The position numbers and the translations under genes are program-made. A stretch of 64,000 bases of DNA from Flavobacterium cyclinae (GTDB lineage Bacteria; Bacteroidota; Bacteroidia; Flavobacteriales; Flavobacteriaceae), in contig NZ_CP089095.1 of NCBI RefSeq assembly GCF_021172145.1, positions 744,001-808,000 of the forward strand, in the 5' to 3' direction. Positions 8,372-15,803 of the stretch are shown piece after piece. Positions within the stretch are counted from its first letter, which is position 1; every line of letters starts with the position of its first letter. The notes beneath the pieces are model-generated. The model made no database searches. It saw only the letters and a program-made list of their open reading frames with translations, and was not told where the DNA came from.

Positions 8372-9640
8372 ATGAAAGAAGATTTTTTGCACCACGTGTG
8401 GCAATTCAAGAAATTTGATATTGCCAATTTGAAAACTACTAAAGGAGAATCGATTCAGATTCTCAATTCAGGTCAATATTTACAACTTGCCGGACCTGAT
8501 TTTTTTAATGCACAATTGATTATCGGAAATCAAAAATGGGCTGGAAATGTTGAAATTCATCTCAAGTCATCGGATTGGTATGTTCACAATCACGAAAAAG
8601 ATTCGAATTACGATTCCGTGATTTTACATGTGGTTTGGGAACATGATGTGCCTATTTTTAGGAAAGATAATTCCGAAATTCCAACTTTAGAGCTTAAGGA
8701 ATATGTTATGCTTTCGGATTTGCATAATTATCAATCGTTAGTAAGTCAGAAATCTTGGATTTATTGCGAAAACGAAATTCGAAATGTTGATGAATTTATT
8801 TTCAAAAATTGGCAAGAACGTTTGTATTTTGAGCGTTTAGAAAGAAAATCACAATTAATTTTCGAATTAGCTGTAGCATCCAATCAAGATTGGGAAGCGG
8901 TTTTATTTTGTCTTTTAGCTAAAAATTTCGGGTTGAATTCAAATGGTGAAATATTTTATAAAATTGCTAAATCTATTCCATTTTCAGTTGTTCGAAAAGA
9001 ATCTCATTCTTTAGAATCATTAGAATCTTTATTTTTAGGTCAAGCAAATTTACTTTCTAATGATTTTCAGGATAGTTATGCAAAAGAATTGAAATCAAAT
9101 TATTTTTATACGGTTCAAAAACATCAATTAATTGATAGAATTCCTGATACGGTAGAATTTTTCAAACATCGTCCTGATAATTTTCCAACAATTCGCTTGT
9201 CGCAATTGGCTAATTTGTATTTTCATCGAAAGAATTTATTTTCTTTGGTTATGAATTGCAGTTCAATAAATGAATTGTATCAGGTTTTTAATGTGGGTGT
9301 CAGTGAATATTGGAAAACGCATTATAATTTTGATAAAGAGAGTTCAAAAAAGATAAAAAAACTTTCCAAATCATTTATAGATTTATTGATTATAAATACA
9401 ATCATTCCGCTTCGATTTGCTTATGCCAGAAGCCAGCAAAAAGATATTACTCAAGAATTGATTGATTTAGCAACTTTAATTCCAGCCGAACAAAATGTAA
9501 TTATCGAAAAGTTTAAGATTTTTGGACTACAAGTCAATAATGTATATGAATCTCAATCTTTATTAGAGTTAAAAAAGAATTATTGTGATCATAAAAAGTG
9601 TTTGGATTGTGCAATTGGCCATTTTATTCTTAAAAATTAA
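8372..9640 (+). CDS. DUF2851 family protein
   Basis: The 422-residue cytoplasmic protein has no signal peptide or membrane segment. It begins MKEDFLHHVWQFKKFD and carries the conserved early motif QYLQLAGPDFFNAQLIIGNQ, which identifies DUF2851, a family widespread in Bacteroidetes with no assigned function as far as I know. Motifs such as GNVEIHLKSSDW and VILHVVWEHD recall nuclease-like alpha/beta folds, but I do not claim this. The C-terminus has a compact Cys/His cluster (NYCDHKKCLDCAIGH) that may bind metal. The PspC gene follows 27 bases later, probably in the same transcript. Confidence 0.85.
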   Translation: MKEDFLHHVWQFKKFDIANLKTTKGESIQILNSGQYLQLAGPDFFNAQLIIGNQKWAGNVEIHLKSSDWYVHNHEKDSNYDSVILHVVWEHDVPIFRKDNSEIPTLELKEYVMLSDLHNYQSLVSQKSWIYCENEIRNVDEFIFKNWQERLYFERLERKSQLIFELAVASNQDWEAVLFCLLAKNFGLNSNGEIFYKIAKSIPFSVVRKESHSLESLESLFLGQANLLSNDFQDSYAKELKSNYFYTVQKHQLIDRIPDTVEFFKHRPDNFPTIRLSQLANLYFHRKNLFSLVMNCSSINELYQVFNVGVSEYWKTHYNFDKESSKKIKKLSKSFIDLLIINTIIPLRFAYARSQQKDITQELIDLATLIPAEQNVIIEKFKIFGLQVNNVYESQSLLELKKNYCDHKKCLDCAIGHFILKN

Positions 9641-9667
9641 TCGTATTTTTGAAAAAAAATAATTGAA

Positions 9668-9889
9668 ATGATTCAAAACTTATTACATTTTTTTGAAAAA
9701 CACGGTTTTTTTGTTGCTTCTCGCTTAGCCGATCGATTAGGAATGAGAACATCTAATGTAAGATTGTTTTTTATCTATATATCTTTTATAACTGTAGGTT
9801 TGGGTTTTGGGTTGTATCTGACTTTAGCGTTTCTTTTAAAATTAAAAGATATGATTAAAACTAAAAGAAGTTCAGTTTTTGACTTATAA
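9668..9889 (+). CDS. Small PspC-domain membrane protein
   Basis: This 73-residue protein is a single PspC module. An amphipathic N-terminal part (HGFFVASRLADRLGMRTSNVRL) is followed by one membrane segment (about 33-55). PspC proteins sense or respond to membrane stress in the phage-shock response. In Bacteroidetes, stand-alone copies next to DUF2851 are common. There is no other psp gene here, so a stress role is inferred from the domain only. It lies downstream of DUF2851 with no promoter seen between them. Confidence 0.8.
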   Translation: MIQNLLHFFEKHGFFVASRLADRLGMRTSNVRLFFIYISFITVGLGFGLYLTLAFLLKLKDMIKTKRSSVFDL

Positions 9890-9913
9890 ATTTTCATTAA
9901 GTATAAGTTTTAT

Positions 9914-9942
9914 TTGAATTTTAGATACTTTTCTTATCTTTG
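9914..9942 (+). promoter_or_regulatory. Promoter for the NSS transporter operon
   Basis: TTG (9914-9916), 18 bases, then TATCTTTG (9935-9942) form a full Bacteroidetes promoter 25 bases before the ATG at 9968. Confidence 0.75.
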
Positions 9943-9967
9943 AGGCATTAACAACCAATAAATATAT

Positions 9968-11638
9968 ATGACAGCAAAAGTAGAATCGTGGGGTTCACGA
10001 GTTGGACTTATCTTAGCCATGGCCGGAAATGCTGTAGGATTGGGTAACTTTTTAAGATTTCCAGTTCAAGCAGTGCAAAATGGAGGAGGAGCTTTTATTA
10101 TTCCTTATTTAATTTGTTTTTTAGTAATGGGAATTCCATTATTGTTCATAGAGTGGTCTTCTGGTCGTTTTGGAGGAAAGTTTGGTAACCACAGTACACC
10201 TTACATTTTAGACTCAATGGTTAAAGGTCGCCTATTAAAATATATAGGTGTTTTTGGAATCTTTACCAATATAGCCGTTGTTGCTTATTATTGTTACATT
10301 GAATCTTGGACAATGTCGTACATGTTTCACTCAATTATTGGAACTTTTACCGATATGAGTCAAGCAGATGTTTCAGCATTTTTTACTTCTTATGTTGATA
10401 TCGGACATTCAACAACTGGAATTCCTTATGAAGCAGTTGTGTTTTATATTATATGTTTACTTATCAATACATTTATCTTATCAAAAGGATTAAGTGGTGT
10501 TGAAAAAGTTGCAAAAATTGGAATGCCTTTATTGATATTATTTGGTGTTTTATTAGCTATTAAAGGATTAACGCTTGGAACTAGTGGTGCGTCTGATCAA
10601 TTTCCTGACGCTAATGCTTGGGATGGTTTAAATTTCTTATGGACACCACAGTATGAATCTTTATGGGATTTAAAAGTTTGGATGGCAGCAGCAGGTCAAA
10701 TTTTCTTCACCTTATCAGTAGGTATGGGAACGATTCATTGTTATGCCGCTTATGTTAAACCTAAGGATGATATTGCATTAAATGCTGCTTCAGCTGGTTT
10801 TATGAATGAATTTGTTGAAGTTGTATTGGGATCATTAATTGTAATTCCAATTGCTGCAGGTTATTTAGGATTAGATTGGGTAAAAGAAAATGCAGGTTTC
10901 GGAATGGCTTTTCAAACAATGCCTTATTTATTCCAGCAGTGGGGTGATGTTTTATCAGTTGTTGCTGGTGTAATGTGGTTTGGATTGTTGTTCTTTGCAG
11001 GAATCACATCGTCATTAGCTATGGGAACTCCATGGATGGGATTCATGAGAGATGAATTTGGATGGGGTAGAAATAAAGGTGCATGGTCTTTTGGAGCTAT
11101 GGCTTTAATTTTAGGGTTGCCTACGGTTCTTTTTTATCAGCAAGGAGTTTTTGACGAATATGATTATTGGGCAGGAACCGTTAGTTTGGTTGTTTTTGCG
11201 ATGTTAGAAACAATCTTATTTTCTTGGGTTTTTGGAATGGATAAAGGATGGAAAGAAATTACAAGTGGAGCAGATATTAAAGTGCCAAGCATTTATAAAT
11301 ATATCATTAAATATGTAACTCCATTAATGTTGATCGTTATTTTCTTAGGTTCTTTGTTTAAACCATTAAATAATGACTGGTCTGGAAACGTTAGTAATTT
11401 GATGTCTGGAAATGGATGGAGTTTAGATAATGGTTCAATTATTAAAACTATTACACATGCAGGAATTCATGAGCAAATTGCAGCTTCTACAGATGCAATT
11501 CAAATTGCTGCTTTAGAAGATAAAATATTTTATATTAACATTGCAAGATTCTTACTAGTAGCATTGTTTGTGTTTATTAGTTTGTTAGTTTATATTGCAT
11601 ATAAAAAACGAGTTAAAGAAGGGAGAGCTACATTATGA
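9968..11638 (+). CDS. Neurotransmitter:sodium symporter (NSS) family transporter
   Basis: The 556-residue inner-membrane protein has about twelve hydrophobic segments. The signature GNAVGLGNFLRFP (residues 20-32) is the Na+/substrate-binding unwound helix of the NSS family, and GTIHCYAAYV and ITSSLAMGTPWMGF lie in later helices. NSS proteins import amino acids or related compounds with Na+. The start at 9968 is supported by the promoter at 9914. The stop overlaps the start of a 51-residue ORF by 4 bases (ATGA), typical of the two-subunit MetP/MetS-like systems that carry methionine and alanine. The substrate is not decided by sequence. Confidence 0.9.
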   Translation: MTAKVESWGSRVGLILAMAGNAVGLGNFLRFPVQAVQNGGGAFIIPYLICFLVMGIPLLFIEWSSGRFGGKFGNHSTPYILDSMVKGRLLKYIGVFGIFTNIAVVAYYCYIESWTMSYMFHSIIGTFTDMSQADVSAFFTSYVDIGHSTTGIPYEAVVFYIICLLINTFILSKGLSGVEKVAKIGMPLLILFGVLLAIKGLTLGTSGASDQFPDANAWDGLNFLWTPQYESLWDLKVWMAAAGQIFFTLSVGMGTIHCYAAYVKPKDDIALNAASAGFMNEFVEVVLGSLIVIPIAAGYLGLDWVKENAGFGMAFQTMPYLFQQWGDVLSVVAGVMWFGLLFFAGITSSLAMGTPWMGFMRDEFGWGRNKGAWSFGAMALILGLPTVLFYQQGVFDEYDYWAGTVSLVVFAMLETILFSWVFGMDKGWKEITSGADIKVPSIYKYIIKYVTPLMLIVIFLGSLFKPLNNDWSGNVSNLMSGNGWSLDNGSIIKTITHAGIHEQIAASTDAIQIAALEDKIFYINIARFLLVALFVFISLLVYIAYKKRVKEGRATL

Positions 11639-11790
11639 ATTCAACAGCATTAACAACCATGTTACTAACTCAAGGTATAGTAATTAGTTTTACGGCATTT
11701 TTTTTCTATAAAGTATTAACTACTCCTCCTAGACAAGAACCAGATTCTTATGAGGATAATGATGAAGAATTAATTCGTAAAGAAGAATAA
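11635..11790 (+). CDS. MetS-like NSS transporter small subunit
   Basis: This short gene codes for 51 residues and starts with ATG at 11635 inside the stop of the transporter gene (ATGA overlap). The protein has one N-terminal membrane helix (LTTMLLTQGIVISFTAFFFY) and an acidic cytoplasmic tail (DSYEDNDEELIRKEE). Size, topology and translational coupling match the small MetS subunit that some NSS transporters (MetPS of Corynebacterium) need for activity. It is below the length cut-off of many gene finders. Confidence 0.8.
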   Translation: MNSTALTTMLLTQGIVISFTAFFFYKVLTTPPRQEPDSYEDNDEELIRKEE

Positions 11791-11799
11791 ATAAATCAA

Positions 11800-12681
11800 A
11801 TGATGAAAAATTTAAAATCCTACTTCCTGTTTTCAAATGAACACAGAAGTGGGATTTTTTTGTTATTTATTATCATAATTCTAGTTCAATTAGGATATTT
11901 TTTTCTAAAAGAAATAGTGATAAATAATGACACTAATTCAAATGATAAAGCTTGGTTGTTAGTTCAAAATGAAATCGACAGCTTAAAAAATATTCAGTAT
12001 ACTAAAAAAGATATAATTTATCCTTTTAATCCAAATTATATTACGGATTATAAAGGATATAAATTAGGAATGTCAATTGAACAAATTGATAGATTGTTGG
12101 TTTATCGAAAAGCTGGAAAATTTGTAAATTCTGCTCAAGAATTTCAGCAAGTTACAAAGGTATCAGATGACCTTTTAGCAAAAATTAGTCCCTATTTTAA
12201 GTTTCCTGACTGGGTATCAAATAAAAGCAAAACTAAAGAACAAAAGTTTTATAAATATTCAGCAAATGAGAAAGAAAAAATTGTTAAAAAGGATATCAAT
12301 TCTGCCTCACGTGAAGATTTGATTGCAGTCTATGGAATAGGAGAAAAACTTGCAGATAAAATCTTGATAGAAAAAGAAAAATTTGGAGCTTTTGTTAGTA
12401 TGGACCAATTTCAGTTCATTTGGGGAATAAGTCCCGAAGCAATCGAAGATTTAAACAAACGTTTTTTTGTAAATAATTTAAGTGCTATTAATAAAATAGC
12501 TATAAATGATTTGTCTCAGAAAGAATTAGCAAAATTTCCTTATTTTAATTATTCTTTAGCAAAGGAAATTGTAGTCTATAGATCAATGAATGGCGGAATC
12601 AAAAATTTTGATGATTTAACAAAAATTAAAGGAATGCCTAACGAAAAAATAAAAATAATCGCCTTATATTTGGAATTTTAA
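11800..12681 (+). CDS. Membrane-anchored helix-hairpin-helix protein
   Basis: The 293-residue protein has a short cytoplasmic N-terminus, one membrane helix (residues about 18-36, FLLFIIIILVQLGYFF) and then repeated helix-hairpin-helix units of the ComEA type (INSASREDLIAVYGIGEKLADKIL and related copies at about 100, 170 and 260). HhH motifs bind DNA non-specifically. In Bacteroidetes this protein is usually annotated only as 'helix-hairpin-helix domain protein', and a DNA-uptake role is a guess. ATG at 11800 and 11803 are both usable. A terminator-like hairpin lies inside codons 6-20 (see the separate entry). Confidence 0.85.
   Translation: MMKNLKSYFLFSNEHRSGIFLLFIIIILVQLGYFFLKEIVINNDTNSNDKAWLLVQNEIDSLKNIQYTKKDIIYPFNPNYITDYKGYKLGMSIEQIDRLLVYRKAGKFVNSAQEFQQVTKVSDDLLAKISPYFKFPDWVSNKSKTKEQKFYKYSANEKEKIVKKDINSASREDLIAVYGIGEKLADKILIEKEKFGAFVSMDQFQFIWGISPEAIEDLNKRFFVNNLSAINKIAINDLSQKELAKFPYFNYSLAKEIVVYRSMNGGIKNFDDLTKIKGMPNEKIKIIALYLEF
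11815..11861 (+). terminator. Terminator-like hairpin inside the 5' end of the HhH gene
   Basis: AAATCCTACTTC (11815-11826) pairs with GAAGTGGGATTT (11846-11857) over 12 bp with one G-U pair, and a T run to 11861 follows. It has the form of a Rho-independent terminator but starts 15 bases inside the coding region. It could end the transporter/MetS transcript or attenuate the HhH gene. Confidence 0.55.
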
Positions 12682-12719
12682 AATTATTATCAAAAAACAA
12701 CCTACATAATTATTGATTT

Positions 12720-13889
12720 ATGAATTCAATGTATTTCACAGAAGAACACGAATTATTCCGCCAGAGTTTTAGAGATTTTTTACACAAGGAAGTTGTTCCA
12801 CATATTGAAAAATGGGAAAAAACGGGTACGATAGAACGTTTTATTTGGGAAAAATTTGGCGAAATGGGATTCTTTGGGTTAAATTATCCAGAGGCTTATG
12901 GAGGAATGAACTTGGATTTATTTTACACTGTTATTTTCTTAGAAGAACTTCAAAAAATAAAATCATCTGGTTTTGCTGCAGCTATGTGGGCTCATGCTTA
13001 TTTGGCAATGACTCATTTAAATGCTGAAGGAGATGAAAGAATAAAACAAGAATATTTAGCACCAAGTATTGCTGGAAAAAAAATTGGGGCATTGTGTATT
13101 ACTGAACCTTTTGGAGGAAGTGATGTTGCGGGAATGAGAACAACAGCGGTTCGTAAAGGAGATAAGTTTGTAATTAATGGTTCTAAAACGTTTATAACAA
13201 ATGGCGTTTATGCGGATTATTATGTTGTAGCTGCAAAAACAAATCCAGAATTAGGTAATAAAGGAATCAGTATCTTTTTAGTAGATACCAATATTCAAGG
13301 TATTTCGGCTACTAAACTAGATAAATTAGGGTGGAGAGCATCTGATACAGCAGAAATTGCTTTTGATAATGTTGAAATTCCTGTTGAAAATTTAATGGGT
13401 GAAGAAGGAAAAGGATTTCCTTATATTATGCAACATTTTGCATTGGAAAGATTAATTATGGCGATTAATGCTCACGCAAGAGCGGAATATGCTATTGATT
13501 ATACATTAGAATATATGTCACAGCGTGAGGCTTTTGGTAGTCCAATTAATAAATTTCAAGCTTTACGCCATACCATGGTAGAGCATGCAACTGAGGTTGA
13601 ACACTGTAAAATTTTCAATTATGCTGCAGTAGCTCGATTAAATAACAAAGAATACGTTGTTAAAGAAGCGACTATGGCTAAATTAAAATCAACTAAGGTT
13701 GCGGATTTGGCTATATATGATTGTTTGCAAATGTTAGGAGGTTATGGTTATATGGAAGAATATCCGTTAGCACGTTTGTTAAGAGATAGTCGTTTAGGAC
13801 CAATTGGAGGTGGAACTTCTGAAATTTTGAAAGAGATTTTATCAAAAATGATAATCGATAATCAGAATTATAAGCCTGCAGTAAAATAA
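12720..13889 (+). CDS. Acyl-CoA dehydrogenase, LCAD/isovaleryl-type active site
   Basis: This 389-residue flavoprotein of the acyl-CoA dehydrogenase family introduces the alpha-beta double bond of acyl-CoA and passes electrons to ETF. It shows the FAD-binding segment CITEPFGGSDVAG, ITNGVYADYYVV, SQREAFGSPINKFQALRH and LGGYGYMEEYP. The C-terminal motif is PIGGGTSEI, with Gly where medium-chain enzymes have the catalytic Glu. Glu243 in HFALERL occupies the alternative catalytic position used by long-chain and isovaleryl-CoA dehydrogenases. The substrate is therefore probably a branched or longer acyl-CoA. ATG at 12729 is a possible later start. It stands alone between HhH and rpsU. Confidence 0.92.
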   Translation: MNSMYFTEEHELFRQSFRDFLHKEVVPHIEKWEKTGTIERFIWEKFGEMGFFGLNYPEAYGGMNLDLFYTVIFLEELQKIKSSGFAAAMWAHAYLAMTHLNAEGDERIKQEYLAPSIAGKKIGALCITEPFGGSDVAGMRTTAVRKGDKFVINGSKTFITNGVYADYYVVAAKTNPELGNKGISIFLVDTNIQGISATKLDKLGWRASDTAEIAFDNVEIPVENLMGEEGKGFPYIMQHFALERLIMAINAHARAEYAIDYTLEYMSQREAFGSPINKFQALRHTMVEHATEVEHCKIFNYAAVARLNNKEYVVKEATMAKLKSTKVADLAIYDCLQMLGGYGYMEEYPLARLLRDSRLGPIGGGTSEILKEILSKMIIDNQNYKPAVK

Positions 13890-13923
13890 TTTATTTTTTA
13901 ATTTTTAATTCAAAATTATTTTC

Positions 13924-13931
13924 TACATTTG
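13924..13931 (+). promoter_or_regulatory. -7 promoter element (TACATTTG) for rpsU
   Basis: This is an exact TAnnTTTG match 29 bases before the rpsU ATG, which places the start of transcription just upstream of the Shine-Dalgarno sequence. No clear -33 TTG is visible. Confidence 0.65.
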
Positions 13932-13944
13932 CACCCTTAACGAG

Positions 13945-13952
13945 AGGAGGTG
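13945..13952 (+). promoter_or_regulatory. Perfect Shine-Dalgarno sequence of rpsU (AGGAGGTG)
   Basis: All eight bases are complementary to the canonical 16S rRNA 3' end, with 8 bases of spacing to ATG 13961. Other starts in this window have AT-rich leaders without an SD, as expected for Bacteroidetes. The exception at the gene for bS21, a protein of the ribosome platform near the anti-SD, points to autoregulation (see findings). Confidence 0.85.
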
Positions 13953-13960
13953 TCTATATT

Positions 13961-14155
13961 ATGTTAATTATACCAATTAAAGACGGAGAAAATATCGATA
14001 GAGCATTAAAGCGCTATAAAAGAAAATTTGATAAAACAGGAACTGTTCGTCAGTTACGTGCACGTCAAGCTTTCATTAAGCCATCTGTTTTAAACAGAGC
14101 TAAAATTCAAAAAGCAGCTTATATTCAAGGATTAAAAGATTCTTTAGAGAGTTAA
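13961..14155 (+). CDS. rpsU: 30S ribosomal protein bS21
   Basis: The 64-residue basic protein begins MLIIPIKDGENIDRALKRYK and carries RKFDKTGTVRQLRARQAF, diagnostic for bS21. It sits on the platform of the small subunit next to the 3' end of 16S rRNA. In Bacteroidetes ribosomes bS21, with bS18 and bS6, is reported to sequester the anti-Shine-Dalgarno tail. The gene has its own promoter and a terminator at 14179, so it is monocistronic. It is the only gene in the window with a full Shine-Dalgarno sequence. Confidence 0.97.
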   Translation: MLIIPIKDGENIDRALKRYKRKFDKTGTVRQLRARQAFIKPSVLNRAKIQKAAYIQGLKDSLES

Positions 14156-14178
14156 TATTTTTTTGAATAAACTATACT

Positions 14179-14224
14179 AACCGCTAATAAATAAAGTGTA
14201 ACTTTGTTTTTAGCGGTTTTTTTT
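14179..14224 (+). terminator. rpsU terminator with an xerC promoter element in its loop
   Basis: AACCGCTAA (14179-14187) pairs with TTAGCGGTT (14210-14218) and is followed by T8. The 22-base loop contains TAACTTTG (14199-14206), a TAnnTTTG -7 element. The T run touches the xerC ATG at 14225. Confidence 0.75.
14199..14206 (+). promoter_or_regulatory. Candidate -7 element of the xerC promoter inside the terminator loop
   Basis: TAACTTTG fits TAnnTTTG and would start transcription about 10-14 bases before ATG 14225. No -33 TTG at the usual distance was found. Confidence 0.45.
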
Positions 14225-15115
14225 ATGGCTACAAATTTACAAGCATATCAGAATTATTTAGTTAAAGAGAAAAATTATTCTCCTTTAACAGTTCGTGCTT
14301 ATTTAGATGATATTTTATCTTTTCAGGATTATCTAAATCAACAATCAATCACATTAGAAGAAGTTGTTTATCCAAATGTTAGAAATTGGATAGTTGTTTT
14401 AGTCGAAAACAATGTAAGTACTACTTCCGTTAATCGGAAAATTTCTGCCTTAAAATCGTTTTATAAGTTTTTACTAAAGGTAAAGCAGATAACGGTAAAT
14501 CCACTTCTGAAGCATAAATCATTAAAAACAGCTAAAAAAGTTCAAATTCCATTTTCTGAGAAAGAAATGAGAGATGTGTTTTTGGATCATGATTATGTTG
14601 ATGATTTTGAAAGTATTCGAAATAGATTTATTTTGGAGCTATTTTATACCACTGGAATTAGAAGAGCCGAATTGATTAATTTAAAGTTGAAAAGTATAAA
14701 TGAAATCCAAAAAACAATTCGAGTAATTGGAAAAAGAAACAAAGAACGAATTATTCCAGTATTAGATTGTACTTTAGATTTATTCAAGAAATATAAAGAG
14801 CAACGAGATAATTTAGAGCAAATTAAAGATATTGAGATGTTAATTTTGTCTAAAAGAGGTAATAAAGTGAGTGAATCGTTTGTATATCGATTAATAAATG
14901 ATTACTTTAGTACTGTCTCGAAAAAAGAAAAAAAGAGTCCACACGTTCTTAGGCATTCCTTTGCAACACATTTGTTGAATAATGGTGCCGATTTAAATTC
15001 CGTAAAAGAGTTATTAGGTCATGCTAGTTTGTCATCTACCCAAATATACACCCATAGTAGTTTGGCAGAATTAAAAAAAATATATCAAGAAGCGCATCCT
15101 AGAAATAAAAAATAA
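14225..15115 (+). CDS. xerC: Tyrosine recombinase XerC/XerD-type
   Basis: I place the start at ATG 14225, giving 296 residues. The frame is open 7 codons further to a TTG, but those codons lie in the rpsU terminator. The N-terminal SAM-like core-binding domain (about 5-90: [17 protein letters not shown]) precedes the catalytic domain. Active-site residues are Arg146 (TTGIRRAEL), Lys170 in the beta-hairpin, His240 and Arg243 (SPHVLRHSF), His266 (LLGHASL) and nucleophile Tyr275 (TQIYTH). It should resolve chromosome dimers at dif. The genome's XerD would be elsewhere, and C versus D is not fully separable. Being between rpsU and hpf is usual in Flavobacteriia. Confidence 0.9.
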   Translation: MATNLQAYQNYLVKEKNYSPLTVRAYLDDILSFQDYLNQQSITLEEVVYPNVRNWIVVLVENNVSTTSVNRKISALKSFYKFLLKVKQITVNPLLKHKSLKTAKKVQIPFSEKEMRDVFLDHDYVDDFESIRNRFILELFYTTGIRRAELINLKLKSINEIQKTIRVIGKRNKERIIPVLDCTLDLFKKYKEQRDNLEQIKDIEMLILSKRGNKVSESFVYRLINDYFSTVSKKEKKSPHVLRHSFATHLLNNGADLNSVKELLGHASLSSTQIYTHSSLAELKKIYQEAHPRNKK

Positions 15116-15148
15116 CTCGATTGTATAACCTTTTAATTAACAATAATT

Positions 15149-15451
15149 ATGAAAGTTAATTTGCAAGCAGTAAATTTTAATGTAGACAGAAAATTGGTAG
15201 ATTTCATTCAAGAACGAATGGATAAATTAGAAAAGTATTATGATAAAATTGTTTCGGCTGAAGTATTTTTAAGACTCGAAAACACTAGTGATAAAGAAAA
15301 TAAGACGGTTGAAATAAAAATTATTGTTCCTGGAGATGATTTTTTAGTTAAAAAAACAGCAAAAAGTTTTGAAGAAGCGGCTGATTTATCGGTTGATTCA
15401 CTAGAGCGAGTAATTATGAAAAGGAAAGAAAAATTAAGAGCGCATTCATAA
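15149..15451 (+). CDS. hpf: Ribosome hibernation promoting factor (short HPF/RaiA family)
   Basis: The 100-residue protein begins MKVNLQAVNFNVDRKLVDFI and has the beta-alpha-beta-beta-beta-alpha pattern of the RaiA/HPF family. It ends in a basic helix (LERVIMKRKEKLRAH) and lacks the C-terminal dimerization domain of long HPF. It binds the 30S decoding region in stationary phase and prevents translation or promotes 100S dimers. It lies 33 bases behind xerC, probably co-transcribed, and before a hairpin at 15507. Its position next to rpsU and the tuf operon places it among the translation genes. Confidence 0.9.
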   Translation: MKVNLQAVNFNVDRKLVDFIQERMDKLEKYYDKIVSAEVFLRLENTSDKENKTVEIKIIVPGDDFLVKKTAKSFEEAADLSVDSLERVIMKRKEKLRAHS

Positions 15452-15476
15452 AGATAAAAAAAATATAAAAAATGTT

Positions 15477-15505
15477 TTGATTCAAAAATAAATTATATAC
15501 ATTTG
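15477..15505 (+). promoter_or_regulatory. Promoter for the tRNA-Thr/Tyr/Thr-tuf operon
   Basis: TTG (15477-15479), 18 bases, then TACATTTG (15498-15505) match the Bacteroidetes consensus. The start of transcription would fall at about 15511, inside the hairpin described next. Confidence 0.75.
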
Positions 15506-15506
15506 C

Positions 15507-15533
15507 AGTCCGTTAGAAATAGCGGACTTTTTA
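15507..15533 (+). terminator. hpf terminator overlapping the tRNA operon start site
   Basis: AGTCCGTTA (15507-15515) pairs with TAGCGGACT (15520-15528) with a GAAA tetraloop and one G-U pair, followed by a T-rich run. It can end hpf transcription. The tRNA-operon promoter lies immediately before it, so the new transcript would begin inside the left arm. Confidence 0.7.
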
Positions 15534-15543
15534 TATTTAAGTT

Positions 15544-15617
15544 GCCGGTGTAGCTCAGCTGGCTAGAGCAGCTGATTTGTAATCAGCAGGTCGTGGGTTC
15601 GAGTCCCTCCATCGGCT
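15544..15617 (+). tRNA. tRNA-Thr (anticodon TGT)
   Basis: The acceptor arms GCCGGTG and CATCGGC pair (one G-U). The anticodon stem GCTGA/TCAGC (15571-15575/15583-15587) holds loop TTTGTAA with anticodon TGT at 15578-15580, and GTTCGAGTC forms the T-loop. It is the first gene of the tRNA-tuf operon. The CCA end is not encoded. Confidence 0.95.
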
Positions 15618-15647
15618 CAAATTTTGCAACAAAAATATAAATGGTTC

Positions 15648-15729
15648 GGGGAGATACTCAAGCGGCCAACGAGGGCGGACTGTAAATCCGCTGGTTACAC
15701 CTTCGCAGGTTCGAATCCTGCTCTCCCCA
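15648..15729 (+). tRNA. tRNA-Tyr (anticodon GTA)
   Basis: This class II tRNA of 82 bases has acceptor GGGGAGA/TCTCCCC. The anticodon stem GCGGA/TCCGC with loop CTGTAAA gives anticodon GTA at 15682-15684. A long variable arm (about 15692-15705) and GGTTCGAATCC are present. The discriminator is A. Confidence 0.95.
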
Positions 15730-15730
15730 C

Positions 15731-15803
15731 AATGAAAATTAGAATTTAGAAAACGAATTTAGATATTTCTGAATTCTGAATTCTAACTTCTGAACTCACA
15801 AAA
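15731..15803 (+). repeat. tRNA spacer with a repeated 'gaattct' phrase at the expected tRNA-Gly position
   Basis: These 73 bases between tRNA-Tyr and tRNA-Thr(GGT) contain TTCTGAATTCTGAATTCTAA followed by a related phrase, and no tRNA fold that I can draw. In the well-known thrU-tyrU-glyT-thrT-tufB order a glycine tRNA lies here. Confidence 0.6.
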
